A stretch of 64,000 bases of DNA, from contig JBHGNT010000005.1 of the NCBI GenBank assembly GCA_043228905.1, positions 23,064,001 to 23,128,000 on the forward strand. The letters run 5' to 3'. Under the pieces are notes generated by a model that ran no database searches, was not told the origin of the DNA, and saw only the letters and a list, made by a program, of their open reading frames with translations. This stretch comes from Azolla caroliniana. Its lineage: Eukaryota; Polypodiophyta. Made by a program: the position numbers and the translations under genes. Within the stretch, counting starts at the first letter, position 1; every line of letters begins with the position of its first letter. Shown in pieces: positions 50,309 through 61,155 of the stretch.

Positions 50309-52613
50309 GCTCGAGTTTACTGTGCCGAAGACGCCGGAACTAAACGGGCTGGCCGAGAGGATGAACCGGACCATAATGGAGAGGGTCCGGAGTATGCTGG
50401 CGCATGCGAAATTACCCAAGGGGTTTTGGGCTGAGGCAATGTCGACGGCGACATACGTGATAAACAGATCACCCTCAGTACCTTTGGACGGAGACACGCC
50501 GCAAAAAGTGTGGACCGGTAAGGAAGTGTCCTACCGGCATCTGAAGGTGTTCGGGTGTCTCGCATACGTGCATGTGGCAAAGGACCGGAGAGGAAAGTTA
50601 GATCCAAAGACCCGGCCATGCATATTCCTCGGTTACGGCGACGACGAGTTCGGCTACCGAGTATGGGACCCGGTCGACAAGAAGATATTCAGGAGTCGAG
50701 ATATCATCTTCATGGAGGACAAGACACTCGCCGACTGGGAGTCGGAGAAGAAGATGAAGAGCTCCAAGTCGACCGGTGAGGATCAACTCTACGAAGAGCA
50801 GTCCCGACCGGAAAGGGACCGGTTAGCACTCGAGGATCCGGCCAAAGACGGTGAAGAAACAGAACCGGCCGAGGAAGATGAAACTGATACCGGAACCGGC
50901 CCCGATCCCGAAATGGATTCGGATGAAGAGGAAACGGAGGAGCCGGTTACCGAAGCTCCGGAACGGAGATATCCTCTAAGAGAGAGAAGGGCCCCCCGGA
51001 GATTTCCGGAACCAGAGCACGTGCTGCTAACCGACGAGGGGGAGCCGGAGAGTCTTGAAGAAGCAAAGCTTGACACCCATAGCCGCAGGTGGTTAAGTGC
51101 CATGCAGGAGGAGATGGATTCCCTGCATGAGAACCACACATATGAACTTGTGGAGTTGCCGAAAGGAAAGCGGGCACTTCGAAACAAGTGGGTGTTCAAG
51201 CTGAAACTGGGAGATGCCGGAAACCCCGCGAGATACAAAGCCAGGATCGTGGTGAAGGGGTTCCAGCAGAAGAAGGGTGTCGACTTCGACGAGATATTTG
51301 CCCCGGTAGTGAAGATGACCTCCATCCGGACGGTGCTGAGCATAGCGGCAAGCATGGACCTCGAGGTAGAACAGATGGACGTGAAGACGGCATTCCTTCA
51401 CGGTGACCTCGAAGAAGAGATCTACATGCAGCAACCGGAAGGATTCGAGAAGAAAGGGAAGGAGCACCTGGTATGCCGGTTGAAGAAGAGCCTTTACGGA
51501 CTGAAGCAGGCTCCCCGGCAGTGGTACCGGAAGTTCGACTCCTTCATGACCGACGAAGGGTACCACAAAACGCAGTCCGATCACTGCGTGTTTGTGAAGA
51601 AGTTCGAAGGAGGAGACTTTCTAATACTCCTCCTGTACGTGGACGACATGTTGATCGTCGGACGGGACCAGGTCAAGATACGGATGCTGAAGAAGGCTCT
51701 TCACCGAACCTTCTCAATGAAGGACCTGGGTCCGGCGAGGCAAATACTAGGCATGCACATCATCCGGGACCGGAAGAAGAAGCAGTTGTGGCTGTCACAG
51801 GAGAAGTACGTGACAAAGGTGCTTCACCGGTTCAACATGTCGGAAGCAAGACCGGTCGGGTCGACCCTCCCGGCAAACTGCAAGTTATCAGGCAAGCAAA
51901 GTCCCAAGACAAAAGTTGAAAAGGAGGATATGATGAAGATACCATATGCCTCTGCCGTCGGGAGCTTGATGTACGCAATGGTGTGTACCCGACCGGAGAT
52001 TGGATACGCAGTCGGAGTGGTGAGTCGGTATATGAGTAATCCCGGCAAGGAGCACTGGAACGCGGTCAAATGGATACTCCGATACTTAAAGGGCACTTCG
52101 AACATGTGCCTCCGATTCGGCTCCGGTAAGCCCGAACTCGATGGATTTACCGATTCGGACATGTCGGCTGATGCGGATACCAGCCGGTCCACATCAGGGT
52201 ATGTGATGACGTATGCAGGGGGAGCTGTTTCGTGGCAGTCGAGGCTGCAGAAAACGGTTGCGTTGTCAACCACGGAGGCGGAGTACATGGCGGCTGTTGA
52301 AGCCGGCAAGGAAATGATATGGATGAAGGACTTCATTAGAGAGCTCGGTATCCGGCAGGAGGAGTACCGACTCTACTGCGACAGTCAGAGTGCCATCCAC
52401 CTTGCGAAGAACGCAGCCTATCACTCCCGGACGAAGCACATCCAGCGAAGATATCACTGGATCCGGGAAAGGATAGAAGACCAGGAGTTCGTGCTGACGA
52501 AGATCCACACGGACGAGAACGGGTCAGACATGCTGACCAAAGTGCTCACACCCGACAAGCTGGAAGCATGCCGGAAGAGGGTCGGACTGGAAAGACATCC
52601 CATGCCGAAGTGA
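50309..52613 (+). pseudogene. Copia A integrase end, RT and RNase H (shifted frame)
   Basis: Open to the normal stop at 52611-52613 but out of frame with gag because of the 85-bp deletion. It carries the integrase Glu (ELNGLAERMNR, 50340), a long acidic linker (50780-50960), RT with QMDVKTAFLHGDLEEE (51375), LYGLKQAPRQW and YVDDM (51637-51651), and RNase H (STTEAEYMAA, 52267; CDSQSAIHLAKN). RT and RNase H motifs look intact, but no polyprotein linking them to gag can be made without frameshifting. Confidence 0.92.
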
Positions 52614-52623
52614 AGGGGGAGTT

Positions 52624-53285
52624 TGTTGGGATTTTCGGTCCCTCCGGATGGGATGTCCGGAGATGAATGACGGCAGGCCTGGTTGCGGTTACGGAACCGG
52701 AGGATGAAGAGTACCCGGTTACGGAGCCGGATGATGAAGACCCCGGCTACGGAGCCGGATGACGAAGACCCCGGCTACGGAGCCGGATGACGAAGACCCG
52801 GCTACGGAGCCGGATGATGAAGACCCCGGTTACGGAGCCGGATGACGAAGTACCCGGAGAGAGATCCGGATGCGGAGACTATATTTGTAAATAGCCCGAA
52901 AGTCATATGTGTATAAATATGACTTAGGGCAAACAGTTTAGTCGTTGTTGTTGCTCATTTTCTGTTTTCACTTAGAGAGAGTGAAGAGAGCAGCCGAGAG
53001 AGAGAGAGAGAGAGAGAGACGAAGAGGTCGTTGCCTCTGTGTATTACCGCCGCCTGTGGCGAAGACAGTGAGCTCAAGGTTGTTGCCTTGAAGCTTCACC
53101 ATTGTACATCTCTGTTCATAGTGATAGTTGGAGTTTGAGGACTCCCGTGGTTTTTTTCCCATTTAGGGTTTTCCACGTAAAATATCCTGTGTACTCTTCT
53201 CTCTATTGTCTCCGTGTACTTTGTATTTCCTATTTTCTGTGAGTTGATCCTATTCCTCGGTTGTGGCCGAGCACCGTGTGCAACA
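52624..53285 (+). repeat. 3' LTR of copia A
   Basis: 662 bp, same as the 5' LTR except one A/G difference (48439 versus 53140 region). Confidence 0.95.
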
Positions 53286-53500
53286 TATGCGACTAGTTTC
53301 GTTGAGGCCTCCGAAATGATATCAAGACTCTTCTCTTAAACTTTCCAGAGCCCACACCATTGTCTTAGGTAATCTCCCAAGCTGTTCAATGTGATAATGG
53401 TCTTTTTTAGCTTCGACAAGAGGAACGGGGGACGCAAGGTTTTCCATCTTCCTCTCACAATGCTCCACTCACACGGCCATATATATCAATTTCGCCAAGC
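53286..53500 (-). pseudogene. Element E continuation, unresolved
   Basis: After one TSD copy the minus strand can be read continuously with the E integrase tail across A (ASTKLVA, stop, SLLIPADIARDLM), so the first 50-100 bp belong to E. The rest has no recognisable coding match. The switch to the plus-strand element D occurs somewhere in 53390-53520. Confidence 0.35.
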
Positions 53501-54126
53501 ACACCACGACTTCCTTCTTCCAATAGTGCTCATACCCCAATGGAGGTCGATCCCCGTACCCCAATGGAGATTGACCATGCTCGGTTCCAACCATTAACCG
53601 ATGCCTAACGGCAACAGCGACGTGACAATGGCCTCTGCCTCTATTGTGGTACCCCCGGCCATGTCATCCGCCACTGCCCGATGCGAAGCCCTCGTCATCA
53701 ATCCCACCGTGCACATCTTGCAGAGGTTTCTCGACAACAAGAAAACGAACGTGCACATCTTGCAGAGGTTTCTGGACAACAGGAAAACGAGCAAGTCCGG
53801 CTGCAGTAGGAGCCATGCTATTGGACACTTTCCGTCGCCCTAGTTCTTTGTGCACCTACAATTCAGTCACGCTAGCAGGAGGTTTTACTTTGCAAGTAAG
53901 TCTTTGTTTTGGGTCTATTTCAATAAAATCCCATGCCTTGCTCGATTCTGGTGCATCTACTTGTTTCATCGATATCGCGTTCGTCCGAGCACATAAAATC
54001 CCAACCGTTTGCACAACACAACCTCTAATCATCCTTACAAGAAACGATACTCCATTTCTTTGGACCTCTATGGCGCAACGTGCTTTTGATGCCCTCAAGG
54101 CAGCTTTTCTCACAGCCCCAGTGTTA
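53501..54126 (+). pseudogene. Segment D: chromovirus gag zinc knuckle and protease, RT deleted
   Basis: The plus strand reads PMEVDPRTPMEIDHARFQPL, then a CCHC knuckle [14 protein letters not shown] (53636-53677). A tandem 42-bp duplication (53709-53750, 53751-53792; RAHLAEVS repeated) and protease [13 protein letters not shown] (about 53936-53974) follow. After TTQPLI the sequence jumps to [21 protein letters not shown], the RT-RNase H connection, so the whole RT catalytic part is deleted. Several stops. Copia B is inserted directly after PVL. Confidence 0.75.
53709..53792 (+). repeat. 42-bp tandem duplication
   Basis: gtgcacatcttgcagaggtt-type unit twice with four differences, inside the gag of D; it keeps the frame. 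Confidence 0.9.
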
Positions 54127-54800
54127 ACAACCGAGAAATAGGATCAAATCACAGAAAACAGGAAATACGAAATGCTCCAAGACTACAGAGAGAAGAGTGC
54201 ACAGGATATTTTACGTGGAAAACCCTAAATGGGAAAAACCACGGGAGTCCTCAAACTCCAACTCACACTATACACAGAGATGTACAATGGTGAAGCTTCA
54301 AGGCAACAACCTTGAGCTCACTGTCTTCGCCACAGGCGGCGGCAATACACAGAGGCGTCGACCTCTTCCTTTCTCTCTCTCTCTCTCTCTCTCGGCTGCT
54401 CTCACTTCGCTCTCTCGGCTAGAACATAGAATGAGCAACAACAACAAACTGTTTGCCCTAAGTCATATTTATACACATATGACTTTTCGGGCTATTTACA
54501 AATATAGCCACAAGGGCCCTTGGCAAACATATTCACAAATATGTCCCCGCATCCGGATCTCTCTCCGGGTACATTCATCATCCGGCTCCGTGGCCGGGTC
54601 TTCTCTTTGTCATCCGGCTCCGTAGCCGGGGTCTTCATCATCTGGCTCCGTAGCCGGGGTCTACAGCATCCGGCTCCGTAACCGGGTACTCTTTATTCGG
54701 CTTCATGCCGGGTACTCTGATCCTACGGTTCCGTAACAGCCTCCAGGCTTGCCGTCATTCATCTCCGGACATCCCATCCGGAGGGACCGAAATCCCAACA
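54127..54800 (-). repeat. 3' LTR of copia B, outer end missing
   Basis: Homology with the 5' LTR starts at ACAACCGAG (54127). The terminal TGTCAAACACC-type end seen at 58915 is absent, replaced by D sequence ending GTGTTA. It contains a 27-30-bp minisatellite (ccggctccgtagccggggtc) and a TATA box on the minus strand near 54476. Confidence 0.9.
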
Positions 54801-54810
54801 AACTCCCCCT

Positions 54811-57800
54811 TCACTTCGGCATGGGATGTCTCTCCAACCCGATCCTCTTCCGGCATGCTTCCAGCTTGTCGGGTGTGAGCACCTTGGTCAGCATATCCGA
54901 CCCGTTCTCGTCCGTGTGGATCTTCGTCAACACGAACTCCTCGTCTTCTATCCTCTCCCGGATCCAGTGGTATCTTCGCTGGATGTGTTTCGTCCGGGAA
55001 TGGTAGGCCGCATTCTTCGCAAGGTGGATGGCACTCTGACTATCGCAATAGAGTCGGTACTCCTCCTGCCGGATACCGAGCTCTCTAATGAAGTCCTTCA
55101 TCCATATTATTTCCTTGCCGGCTTCAACAGCCGCCATGTACTCCGCCTCCGTGGTTGACAACGCAACCGTCTTCTGCAGCCTCGACTGCCACGAAACAGC
55201 TCCCCCTGCATACGTCATCACATACCCTGATGTGGACCGGCTGGTATCTGCATCAGCTGACATATCCGAATCGGTGAAGCCGTCGAGTTCGGGTTTACCG
55301 GAGCCGAATCGGAGGCACACGTTTGCCGTGCCCTTCAGGTATCGGAGTATCCACTTGGCCGCGTTCCAATGCTCTTTACCGGGATTGCTCATGTACCGGC
55401 TCACCACTCCGACTGCGTATCCAATGTCCGGTCTTGTACACACCATTGCGTACATCAAGCTTCCGACGGCAGAGGCATATGGTACTTTCATCATATCCTC
55501 CTTTTCAGCCTTTGTCTTGGGACTTTGCTTGCTGGACAGCTTGCAGTTTGCCGGGAGGGTCGATCCGACCGGTCTTGCTTCCGACATGTTGAACCGTTGA
55601 AGCACCTTTGTCACATACTTCTCCTGTGACAGCCACAACTGCTTCTTCTTCCGGTCCCGGATGATGTGCATCCCCAGTATTTGCCTTGCCGGACCCAGGT
55701 CCTTCATGGAGAAGGTTCGGTGAAGAGCTTTCTTCAGCATCCGTATCTTGACCTGGTCCCGTCCGACGATCAACATGTCGTCCACGTACAGGAGGAGTAT
55801 TAGAAAGTCTCCTCCTTCAAACTTCTTCACAAACACGCAGTGATCGGACTGCGTTTTGTGGTACCCTTCGTCTGTCATGAAGGAGTCGAACTTCCGGTAC
55901 CATTGCCGGGGAGCCTGCTTCAGACCGTAAAGGCTCTTCTTCAACCGGCATACCAGGTGCTCCTTCCCTTTCTTCTCGAATCCTTCCGGTTGCTGCATGT
56001 AGATCTCTTCTTCGAGGTCACCGTGAAGGAATGCCGTCTTCACGTCCATCTGTTCTATCTCGAGGTCCATGCTTGCCGCTATGCTCAGCACCGTCCGGAT
56101 GGAGGTCATCTTCACTACCGGGGCAAATATCTCGTCGAAGTCGACGCCCTTCTTCTGCTGAAACCCCTTCACCACGATCCTGGCTTTGTATCTCGGGGGG
56201 TTTCCGGCATCTCCCGGTTTCAGTTTGAACACCCACTTGTTACGGAGTGCCCGTTTTCCTTTCGGCAGCTCCACCAGTTCATATGTGTGGTTCTCATGCA
56301 GGGAATCCATCTCGTCCTGCATGGCACTCAACCACCTGCGGCTCTGGGTGTCATGCTTTGCTTCTTCAAAGCTCTCCGGCTCCCCCTCGTCGGTTAGCAG
56401 CACGTGCTCTGGTTCCGGAAATCTCCGGGGGGCCCTTCTCTCCCTTAGAGGATATCTCCGTTCGGGAGCTTCGGTAACCGGTTCTTCCGATTCTTCTTCA
56501 TCCGAATCCATTTCGGGATCGGGGCCGGTTCCGGTATCATTTTCATCTTCTTCGGCCGGTTCTGTTTCTTCACCGTCTTCGGCCGGATCCTCGAGTGCTA
56601 ACCGGTCCCTTGCCGGTCGGGACTGCTCCTCGTAGAGTTGATCCTCACCGGTCGACTTGGAGCTCTTCATCTCCTTCTCCGACTCCCAGTCGGCGAGTGT
56701 CTTGTTCTCCATGAAGATGATATCTCGACTCCTGAATATCTTCTTGTCGACCGGGTCCCATACTCGGTAGCCGAACTCGTCGTCGCCGTAACCGAGGAAT
56801 ATGCATGGCCGGGTCTTTGGATCTAGCTTTCCTCTCCGGTCCTTTGCCACATGCACGTATGCGAGACACCCGAACACCTTCAGATGCCGGTAGGACACTT
56901 CCTTACCGGTCCACACTTTCTGCGGCGTGTCTCCGTCCAAAGGTACTGAGGGTGATCTATTTATCACATACGTCGCCGTCGACATTGCCTCAGCCCAAAA
57001 CCCCTTGGGTAATTTCGCATGCGCCAGCATACTCCGGACCCTCTCCATTATGGTCCGGTTCATCCTCTCGGCCAGCCCGTTCAGTTCCGGCGTCTTCGGC
57101 ACAGTAAACTCGAGCCGGATTCCCTTCGAGCGACAGTACTCCGCGAACTGCCCCCGGTATTCTCCTCCGTTATCCGCTCGTATCGCTTTCAGCTCCTTGC
57201 CGGATTCTCTTTCCACTCTCGCGTGGAGTTCTTTGAAGACGGACAACACTTGGTCCTTTGTCTTCATCGGTGCCGTCCACAGTCTTCGGCTATGATCATC
57301 TATGAATGTTACGAAGTACTGGGCTCCGCCATGTGACTTCGTTTCTACCTGACACACATCAGTGTGCACCAACTCCAATGGTGCGCTACGTCTCGTCGGT
57401 GGCCTTGAGTGGAAGGAGGTTCGGTTCTGCTTACCGGCCAGGCAATCGGTGCACTTCTCCAGGTGCACATGCTTCACTGGAATAAGGTTGTCTTCTGCAA
57501 GCCTCTTCATCCCCTTCTCACTCATGTGGCACAGTCTCTTGTGCCACAGCTCACCGGCAGTGTCGGCTGCCACGTTCAACTCTTCCGGACACAACTGGGC
57601 ATTCATCAGGTACAGTGTGTTGACTTTCCGGGCCCGAGCCACTATCAGGCTCCCCTTGCTGAACTTCATGACACCGTTCCGGATGCTACCCGTGTAGCCT
57701 TCATCGTCTAGCCTCCCGGCCGAAATCAGGTTCAATCGAACCTCCGGAACGTGTCGCACATCCTTCAGCAGCATCTTGCATCCGGTTGATGTCATCAGCC

Positions 57801-58884
57801 ACACGTCTCCTATGCCGGCAATCCGGCATGTGCCTTCATTTCCCATCCGGACACAACCGTGCTCACCGACTGTGTAGGATGAGAAGTATTTCTTCTCCGG
57901 GGTCAGGTGGAACGACGCTCCGGAATCGACCACCCAGGTCATCTCTACACCGGCAAGGTTCAGCTCCCTCTCTTCGGTAATGAGCATTATCTCTTCTTCA
58001 CTTGCCGCGAGTGCTGTCGTTCCTTTCCGGTCCTGCCCTCGCCAATCCGGACCTCTCCGGTCCGTGGCTCCCCGGTATGCACCGTTTCTCTCCGGTGACT
58101 TCTTCGAATCGGTGTCGTAGGCTCCGTTGTCCTTTCGGTAATGCCGACAATTCTTCCGGAAGTGCCCCGGCTTCCCACAGTGGAAGCATGTGGGTCTTCC
58201 TCTTGACTGCGACCGGGTCCCCGACTTCTCCCGTCTTTGCGGACTCCGGTTCCATTGTCTTCCCCGTTCCGATTCGGTAAGCAGCGCCTTCGAGTCGGAG
58301 ACCGGTTCTTTATCTCTCCGACGCGCTTCTTCGTTCAAAATACTTGTCTTTACCGTTTGTAAGGACAAGTTATCTTCGGTGCAGGAGGTGCTGAGAGTCA
58401 CCACCAAGTTCTCCCAGCTGTCCGGCAATGTACACATCAGGATGATGGCTTGCATTGCATCCTCCAACGGGAACTTGATCGCCGCAAGCTGGTTCACGAA
58501 TCCCATGAACGTGCTTACGTGTTCCACCATACTCTCGCCGTCCCGGTACTTGAGGTTCACTATCTTTCTCATCAGGGAGGTCCGGTTCAACGCATTCTTC
58601 CTCTCGTAGAGGCCCGACAGCTTCCTCCACATCTCATATGCGTTGGTGTCGTTCGCCACGTGTTGTAGAACGCTTACATCGACGTATTGCCGAATGGTTG
58701 CAACGGCTTTCCGGTTCAGAAGCCTCCATTCCGTCTCAAGTACCCCCTTCGGTATTTCCGACCTGTCAATCGGTTCGTACAGGTCCCGAACAATCAAAAG
58801 ATCCTCCATCTTGATCTTCCAGTCGGCGTAGTTCTGCGCATTCAGCACCATCATTCCCGGCTGCCCGCTGCTGCCGCCTTCCAT
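54811..58884 (-). CDS. Copia B gag-pol polyprotein, 1,357 codons, open
   Basis: Start chosen at ATG 58884 just after the PBS; an upstream in-frame ATG (58989) lies in the LTR. Order: UBN2-type gag (1-215, MMVLNAQNYADWKIKMEDLL), CCHC knuckle (about 232), protease VVDSGASFHL (Asp 320), GAG-pre-integrase LWHKRLCHMSEKG, and integrase with HTDVCQ, ADNGGEY (Asp about 571) and the ELNGLAERMNR Glu. An acidic linker follows, then RT with YVDDM (about 1033), then RNase H (STTEAEYMA) to the end. All catalytic motifs are present. A single frame for gag and pol is normal for copia. It could supply proteins to the defective copy A. Confidence 0.95.
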   Translation of the reverse strand: MEGGSSGQPGMMVLNAQNYADWKIKMEDLLIVRDLYEPIDRSEIPKGVLETEWRLLNRKAVATIRQYVDVSVLQHVANDTNAYEMWRKLSGLYERKNALNRTSLMRKIVNLKYRDGESMVEHVSTFMGFVNQLAAIKFPLEDAMQAIILMCTLPDSWENLVVTLSTSCTEDNLSLQTVKTSILNEEARRRDKEPVSDSKALLTESERGRQWNRSPQRREKSGTRSQSRGRPTCFHCGKPGHFRKNCRHYRKDNGAYDTDSKKSPERNGAYRGATDRRGPDWRGQDRKGTTALAASEEEIMLITEERELNLAGVEMTWVVDSGASFHLTPEKKYFSSYTVGEHGCVRMGNEGTCRIAGIGDVWLMTSTGCKMLLKDVRHVPEVRLNLISAGRLDDEGYTGSIRNGVMKFSKGSLIVARARKVNTLYLMNAQLCPEELNVAADTAGELWHKRLCHMSEKGMKRLAEDNLIPVKHVHLEKCTDCLAGKQNRTSFHSRPPTRRSAPLELVHTDVCQVETKSHGGAQYFVTFIDDHSRRLWTAPMKTKDQVLSVFKELHARVERESGKELKAIRADNGGEYRGQFAEYCRSKGIRLEFTVPKTPELNGLAERMNRTIMERVRSMLAHAKLPKGFWAEAMSTATYVINRSPSVPLDGDTPQKVWTGKEVSYRHLKVFGCLAYVHVAKDRRGKLDPKTRPCIFLGYGDDEFGYRVWDPVDKKIFRSRDIIFMENKTLADWESEKEMKSSKSTGEDQLYEEQSRPARDRLALEDPAEDGEETEPAEEDENDTGTGPDPEMDSDEEESEEPVTEAPERRYPLRERRAPRRFPEPEHVLLTDEGEPESFEEAKHDTQSRRWLSAMQDEMDSLHENHTYELVELPKGKRALRNKWVFKLKPGDAGNPPRYKARIVVKGFQQKKGVDFDEIFAPVVKMTSIRTVLSIAASMDLEIEQMDVKTAFLHGDLEEEIYMQQPEGFEKKGKEHLVCRLKKSLYGLKQAPRQWYRKFDSFMTDEGYHKTQSDHCVFVKKFEGGDFLILLLYVDDMLIVGRDQVKIRMLKKALHRTFSMKDLGPARQILGMHIIRDRKKKQLWLSQEKYVTKVLQRFNMSEARPVGSTLPANCKLSSKQSPKTKAEKEDMMKVPYASAVGSLMYAMVCTRPDIGYAVGVVSRYMSNPGKEHWNAAKWILRYLKGTANVCLRFGSGKPELDGFTDSDMSADADTSRSTSGYVMTYAGGAVSWQSRLQKTVALSTTEAEYMAAVEAGKEIIWMKDFIRELGIRQEEYRLYCDSQSAIHLAKNAAYHSRTKHIQRRYHWIRERIEDEEFVLTKIHTDENGSDMLTKVLTPDKLEACRKRIGLERHPMPK

Positions 58885-58914
58885 TTTCTGTGTTACCGTG
58901 CTCTGATACCACTT

Positions 58915-59607
58915 TGTCAAACACCGCTCTCGGCCACAACCGAGAAATAGGATCAAATCACAGAAAACAGGAAATACGAAATGCTCCAAGACTACAGAGA
59001 GAAGAGTGCACAGGATATTTTACGTGGAAAACCCTAAATGGGAAAAACCACGGGAGTCCTCAAACTCCAACTCACACTATACACAGAGATGTACAATGGT
59101 GAAGCTTCAAGGCAACAACCTTGAGCTCACTGTCTTCGCCACAGGCGGCGGCAATACACAGAGGCGTCGACCTCTTCCTTTCTCTCTCTCTCTCTCTCTC
59201 GGCTGCTCTCACTTCGCTCTCTCGGCTAGAACATAGAATGAGCAACAACAACAAACTGTTTGCCCTAAGTCATATTTATACACATATGACTTTTCGGGCT
59301 ATTTACAAATATAGCCACAAGGGCCCTTGGCAAACATATTCACAAATATGTCCCCGCATCCGGATCTCTCTCCGGGTACATTCATCATCCGGCTCCGTGG
59401 CCGGGTCTTCTCTTTGTCATCCGGCTCCGTAGCCGGGGTCTTCATCATCTGGCTCCGTAGCCGGGGTCTACAGCATCCGGCTCCGTAACCGGGTACTCTT
59501 TATTCGGCTTCATGCCGGGTACTCTGATCCTACGGTTCCGTAACAGCCTCCGGGCTTGCCGTCATTCATCTCCGGACATCCCATCCGGAGGGACCGAAAT
59601 CCCAACA
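58915..59607 (-). repeat. 5' LTR of copia B
   Basis: 693 bp, minus TGTTGGGATTTCGGTCCC to TTTGACA. Minisatellite at 59385-59520, TATA region near 59276, GA/CT run at about 59180-59199. Confidence 0.95.
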
Positions 59608-61155
59608 GGTTCACCCCGACCCCACAAGGCCCTTCCAAGTCGAAACCGATGCCTTCGACTTTGCCATTGGAATTGTCCTATCCCAACCAAACAACAAGGG
59701 CACACTACGTCCTGTTGCCTTCTACTCTCGAAAGTTTACCGCCCCGGAAATCAATTATCCAATCTACGACAAGGAGTTGGCAACAATCATATCTGCCTTC
59801 ACCGAATGGTGGCCCTATTTGGCTGGGGCCCAACATCGCATCTAGGTGCTGACTGACCACAAAAATCTAATTTACTTCACCACCAGTCGTACATTGAATC
59901 AGAGGCAAGCCCGAGGGTCATCTTTTCTCGCCGACTACAACTTTGAGATCTTGTTTCGACCCGGAGTTCAACATGGGAAAGCTTATGCCCTCTCTCGGCG
60001 ACCTGATTTTGCAGTGCGCCCAAGAGATGATGCATATTCACAACAATCCCATTGTTTGTTGCGGCCCGATCAACTTCAGATGTTCGCCACCTGCATGTTA
60101 CATGATGATTCTTTGCTCAACGAGATCGCCACGGCAACCATGTCAGACCCATTCGCCAAAGAAATCATGGGCCGCATTACCCATCTCCAGACATGAAAAG
60201 CTCATATCTCAACCAATTTACAACCCAAGATGGGTTACTATATCATAATCATCTCTTGTACGTTCCTAAAGGATCATGTCGTACATGGATTCTACAAAAT
60301 TGTCATGATGATCCTCTTGTCGGCCACTTTGGGGTTATGAAAACCCTAGAATTGCTATCTCAAGGGTTTTGGTGGCCCCAACCTTGGAAATTTTTCAAGG
60401 AATTTATCAAGACATGTGATGTATGTGCTCGGTCCAAAACACCTCACCATCAACCATATGGTCTTCTCCACCCGCTCCCCATTCCACGTCGACCATGGGT
60501 CTCTCTATCCATGGACTTTATCACCGACCTCCCTCTGCTAGGTGGACATGACACGGTGCTAGTCATTGTCGATCGGTTTTCAAAGATGGCTCACTTTGTT
60601 CCATGTTCCAAAACCATTTCCAGGGAAGAGACTACTGATCTTTTTCTTAAAAATGTTGTTCGATTACACGGCTTAGCCAAGGATGTCACCTCTGATCGAG
60701 GTTCTCAATTCATTTCCCACTTTTGGCGACGACTTTTACAAACATTCGAGACTTTTGTCAACTTGTCCTCAACATACCATCCTCAAACTAATGGACAAAC
60801 GGAGCGAGTCAACCAAATCCTCAAACAATACCTTCGGTGTACCGTGAGCTACCAACAGGAGGATTGGGTGGACTTCCTTGCAATAGCGGAATTTGCTTAC
60901 AATAATAGTCTCCATGCTTCGACTAAGGTTTCCCCCTTCTTTGCAAACTATGGATTTCACCCTCGTTTTAGCATTTCCATACCTGCAACTTCGGTCAATC
61001 CTTCAGTAGAGACGTGTGCCCGCGCTTTACACGATGTCCATCGTGACCTCTCCTTGGAGCTCAGTGTTGCTGGTGACCACTATAAAGATCAAGCGGACCA
61101 ACATCGCTTAGCTGCACCGACGTTTGCAATTGGGGACATGGTTTGGCTGTTACTA
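59608..61155 (+). pseudogene. Segment D: chromovirus RNase H and integrase
   Basis: Continues from 54126: HPDPTRPFQVETDAFDFAIG, then LRPVAFYSRKF and a stop at 59843-59845, [27 protein letters not shown]. After a shift at about 60195 an open integrase follows (60193-61161): HHCC finger HFGVMKTLELLSQGFWW...CDVCARSK, Asp in MDFITDL, Asp in SDRGSQF, Glu in NGQTERVNQ. It stops abruptly in GDMVWLL (61138-61155), exactly where a block shared with E begins, and is then fused to the E gag start on the opposite strand. Confidence 0.8.

Larger units (their letters stand above)
47933..53285 (+). mobile_element. Copia element A (Tork/Tnt1-like), 5.35 kb, defective
   Basis: Two 662-bp LTRs (47933-48594, 52624-53285; TGTTGGGATTTTC...GTGTGCAACA) with one difference that I can see. 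TSD TATGC on both sides (47928-47932, 53286-53290). PBS TGGTATCAGAGC (48597-48608, initiator tRNA-Met type) and a purine tract (GAAGGGGGAG, 52612-52621). Gag-pol is close to B throughout but carries a stop and an integrase deletion. LTR identity implies a very recent insertion. Confidence 0.95.
54127..59607 (-). mobile_element. Copia element B (Tork/Tnt1-like), 5.5 kb, apparently intact coding
   Basis: Minus strand. 5' LTR 58915-59607 (693 bp, minus TGTTGGGATTTCGG...GTGTTTGACA); 3' LTR 54127-54800 (674 bp) lacks the last 21 bp and has no TSD copy next to it. The shared parts differ by one base and one GA-repeat length change. The PBS (58911-58900, minus) is TGGTATCAGAGC; the purine tract AAGGGGGAGTT (54811-54801) precedes the 3' LTR. 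One open polyprotein. Inserted in segment D. Confidence 0.93.

Noticed and set aside
53391-53597. Plus-strand 68-codon frame before segment D
   Set aside because: No conserved motif; probably the rearranged junction between E and D.
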